NCBI RefSeq assembly: GCF_002906655.1
Contig: NZ_CP025794.1
Location: forward strand, 558,001 to 622,000
Source of the DNA: Vibrio hyugaensis
GTDB lineage: Bacteria > Pseudomonadota > Gammaproteobacteria > Enterobacterales > Vibrionaceae
Reading direction: 5' to 3'
Length of the DNA: 64,000 bases
Positions 61,729 to 64,000 of the stretch are shown piece by piece. The stretch's first letter is position 1, and every line of letters begins with the position of its first letter. Under the pieces are notes generated by a model. The model did no database searches. It was given only the letters and a program-made list of their open reading frames with translations, and was not told where the DNA came from. The position numbers and the translations under genes were made by a program.

Positions 61729-63528
61729 TTATTCACCACGTTGTGCGAGTAAACGTTCAAATTCGTCTACTTTGTCACGAACTAGCTCAACACTCTGCTG
61801 CCAAAATTCTGGTTGCGTCAGATCCATCGATAAGTGTTTGGCTACTACGTCCTCTGCCATCATATTGCCAGTATCACGCAACAATTCCACGTAGTCACTG
61901 TAGAAGCTCTCACCTTTCGAAGCACGCTGCGCGTAAATGCCTTTACTGAATAAGAAGCCGAACAGATACGGATAGTTGTAGAAACTCACACCAGAAATAG
62001 AGAAGTGAAGTTTGCTCGCCCAGAAATAAGGATCAGCCTCACTCATTACATCGCCATACCAATCTTTCCACGTTTCTGACATCAGTTCACAGAAGTCATC
62101 TGCGGTCAGTTCACCCTCTTGTCGACGCTCGTAAAACGCTTTCTCAAACTCGTAACGAACTGGAATGTTGATCATCAGCGCTAACGCCGAAGAGAGCTCT
62201 TCCCACAGCATTTCGAGCTTATCATCCACAGTTTCTGCTTTTGAAATTAGATGATCGCGAACGATGTTTTCAGCGAAAATCGAGGCAGTTTCTGCCAACG
62301 TCATCGGGTAGTACGTTTGGCAAAGCGGCAAGTCACGAATCACCCAGTTGTGGAACGCATGACCAAGCTCATGAGCAAGCGTCATCAAATCTGAGCGGCT
62401 ACCACTCCAAGTCATAAACACAAGTGGCGTACGTGTCGCTGGCAGCTTGGTACAGTACGCACCAAGGCGTTTATTGGCATTGGGTGCGGCATCAATCCAA
62501 CCGTTTTGTACCATCATGCGGACAAACTCAGACATATCTGGGTTCACGGTTTCGAACGCTTCACAAATAACGTCGATTGCTTCATCAAAAGGGTAAACTT
62601 TCGCTTCACCACTTAGAGCAGGCATCGCAGCAAGGTGATTCCATGGTTTCATCTCATCAAAACCGTGTACTTTTGCCATTAGTAAGCCCGCTTTCTGGCC
62701 TATGTCACGGCTGTCTTTTGCAACCGTCATCATTGAGTCAAGCGTTTCAGCTTTAATTCGACTACCGTGCAAACTTGGGTCAAGGAAATGAACATCACGT
62801 TTAACAGAACGCTTTTTGTTTTCCGTTAAACGCCAACCTGAAAGTGCATTGAGAATCGCTGCGAACGATTCTTGATGTGTGGCCATCGCCTTTTGCACAC
62901 CGCGCCATGCACCTTCTTGACGCTCAAACTCCGAGCCATAAAGAATACTCGCCGCTTGGGAGAAACCGAGTTCTTCGCTCTCGCTATCCGCATGTTCTAA
63001 TTGAACTTTTAATGAACCTGTAAGGTTATTGTAAAGCTTGCCCCACGCCGATTTCCCATCCACACTCATTGCCGCTAACAACTTTTCTTCTTCAGTGCTT
63101 AAGCGTGTGTCAGCGAGCTTACGTGAATTTGAAATCGAAAACGCCTGACCATTAATGTCTGGATTTTCATGATCTAGAACACGAGTAATGAACTCATCAT
63201 CAGCGTGAGTCAATTTAAGCTCAAAGGCACTGTAAGCTTGAGAAAGCTCGGAAAAGATACGTGTCATACGACCAAGCAGTGCTTTCGCCTCTGCATTTGT
63301 CGCATCCACTGACGCGTAACAGTTTGCGAAGTTCGCAATAGTGCCTGCCAAACGGCTTGCCGCCTCGCTGGTTAAGATTGCGTTTTGCATCACTTCGACA
63401 GAGTTACAATCAGCAGACTGTTTATTGAGTAGGTCAATGCATTGCTCTACAAGGGCAATGTCATCTTGAATTCGTGGGTCAGCGAGATCGTTATAAACGA
63501 TGGATAAATCCCAGCTAGGAGCAGTCAT
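61729..63528 (-). CDS. M3 family oligoendopeptidase, PepF-like
   Basis: 599 residues, the usual length for PepF (about 600). The zinc site HELGH (386-390), extended as HELGHAFHNW, and the downstream Glu in TLAETASIFAENI match the M3 thermolysin-like fold. The mainly helical N-terminal half closes the channel. It cuts short peptides in the cytoplasm. The SD AGGAACCTTAA precedes the ATG, which overlaps a TGA of a short frame upstream. Monocistronic. Confidence 0.9.
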   Translation of the reverse strand: MTAPSWDLSIVYNDLADPRIQDDIALVEQCIDLLNKQSADCNSVEVMQNAILTSEAASRLAGTIANFANCYASVDATNAEAKALLGRMTRIFSELSQAYSAFELKLTHADDEFITRVLDHENPDINGQAFSISNSRKLADTRLSTEEEKLLAAMSVDGKSAWGKLYNNLTGSLKVQLEHADSESEELGFSQAASILYGSEFERQEGAWRGVQKAMATHQESFAAILNALSGWRLTENKKRSVKRDVHFLDPSLHGSRIKAETLDSMMTVAKDSRDIGQKAGLLMAKVHGFDEMKPWNHLAAMPALSGEAKVYPFDEAIDVICEAFETVNPDMSEFVRMMVQNGWIDAAPNANKRLGAYCTKLPATRTPLVFMTWSGSRSDLMTLAHELGHAFHNWVIRDLPLCQTYYPMTLAETASIFAENIVRDHLISKAETVDDKLEMLWEELSSALALMINIPVRYEFEKAFYERRQEGELTADDFCELMSETWKDWYGDVMSEADPYFWASKLHFSISGVSFYNYPYLFGFLFSKGIYAQRASKGESFYSDYVELLRDTGNMMAEDVVAKHLSMDLTQPEFWQQSVELVRDKVDEFERLLAQRGE

Positions 63529-63610
63529 TTAAGGTTCCTTTTGATGTAATCGAGCCAGCCCTCTTCTCTCTTAAACTCGGTCGAGATCCAAGCGTTGGCT
63601 ACTTCCGTGA

Positions 63611-64000
63611 CTAATTTTCAAATAGTGGTACGCCTATCGAACGAACTGAGGCGTAAATCTGATCATCGATGGTAATTGTTATATGTGTTACTGACGCATT
63701 TCCTATCGCTAATGTCGAATACCATCGTGGATTGCGCCAATCCACCCCCAACACATGGGCGAGAATCATTCTAATTACGCCACCATGCGTGACAATTAGC
63801 AAGTTGTCATTGATATCATTAATGATTTGAGACCAAGCACAAGTTACGCGATGAGAGAAATCGTCTAGGCTCTCAGCATTCGGCAAGGTGTGTTGTGCAG
63901 GTGCTTTCCAAAACGCGTCGAGCTTGTTCCAATGCTCAGAAAGCATGTCAAATGGGATACCGTCGAAATCACCAAAATCCAACTCTTGAAGTTGTGGCTC
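63611..64000 (-). CDS. Histidine phosphatase family protein, likely alpha-ribazole phosphatase (partial)
   Basis: At least 130 residues; the gene runs past the window end, so the N-terminal RHG motif and true start are missing. The visible part begins EPQLQELDFGDFDG (the family's E-x-D-F-G-x-x-D/E-G block) and carries the second catalytic His in VTHGGVIRMILAH. The AFWKAPAQHTLPNAESLDDFSHRVTCAW stretch fits CobC-type phosphatases that remove the phosphate from alpha-ribazole-phosphate in cobalamin assembly. Closeness to btuCD supports this. A general phosphoglycerate-mutase-like role remains possible. Confidence 0.75.
   Translation of the reverse strand, partial: EPQLQELDFGDFDGIPFDMLSEHWNKLDAFWKAPAQHTLPNAESLDDFSHRVTCAWSQIINDINDNLLIVTHGGVIRMILAHVLGVDWRNPRWYSTLAIGNASVTHITITIDDQIYASVRSIGVPLFEN

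Noticed and set aside
63527..63620. Minus-strand frame reading LVTEVANAWISTEFKREEGW and ending in a TGA that overlaps the M3 peptidase ATG
   Set aside because: About 30 codons, preceded by a stop and lacking a start codon. It may be a remnant, but cannot be supported as a gene.

Overview
The window looks like a Vibrio chromosome, probably from the Harveyi/parahaemolyticus-alginolyticus group. This is inferred from gene content and protein style: TsgA, DeoD, a bacteriohemerythrin-GGDEF protein, a TagA-like M66 protease, an AA10 chitin-active oxygenase, an hpd-hmgA-fah-maiA tyrosine operon, btuCD next to a CobC-like phosphatase, and tandem tRNA-Val(GAC). Species and chromosome cannot be fixed from the sequence alone.

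Layout. 1-3.1 kb: secreted PL7 alginate lyase and a secreted choloylglycine-hydrolase/penicillin-V-acylase family Ntn hydrolase. 3.1-12.6 kb: the most unusual locus, a chaperone-usher pilus operon (two pilin-like subunits, CS1/TcfC-like usher, chaperone, tip subunit, OmpA-barrel/LysM protein). It is bracketed by two copies of a regulatory module, each with a ToxR-like winged-helix transmembrane regulator and two small membrane-anchored proteins. The four small proteins appear to be one paralogous family, and neither regulator has a periplasmic sensor domain. 12.6-17.3 kb: two tandem paralogous ~780-residue lipoproteins with Ig-like, lectin-like and LamG-like parts. 17.3-24.3 kb: a stand-alone HD-GYP protein, a GNAT, a PhyH-like oxygenase plus glycosyltransferase pair, an AA10 oxygenase, and a 282-bp MITE-like element. 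24.3-27 kb: MscS channel, two tRNA-Val genes, small envelope proteins. 27.1-31.9 kb: tyrosine/homogentisate catabolism with a TyrR-box-like site and a divergent TetR regulator. 32.2-40 kb: a five-gene RND efflux plus two-component operon. 40.2-48.8 kb: M20 peptidase, M66 protease, Crp/Fnr regulator, TsgA, DeoD. 49.1-56.1 kb: oxygen-sensing diguanylate cyclase, RlmF, YgjP-like protease, glutaredoxin, LysR/MFS pair, DUF1415, MazG-like protein. 56.2-58.1 kb: an accessory trio (methyltransferase, nucleotidyltransferase, P-loop kinase). 58.6-64 kb: btuD, a btuC broken by a one-base homopolymer deletion, astE, an M3 peptidase and a partial CobC-like phosphatase.

How the genes work together. Surface polymer use and attachment recur (alginate lyase, chitin oxygenase, M66 protease, pilus, lectin-like lipoproteins), alongside c-di-GMP turnover (HD-GYP and GGDEF). 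The best candidate for an undescribed system is the pilus locus with its duplicated regulator plus small-protein modules. No CRISPR array, prophage, integron or complete insertion sequence was seen.
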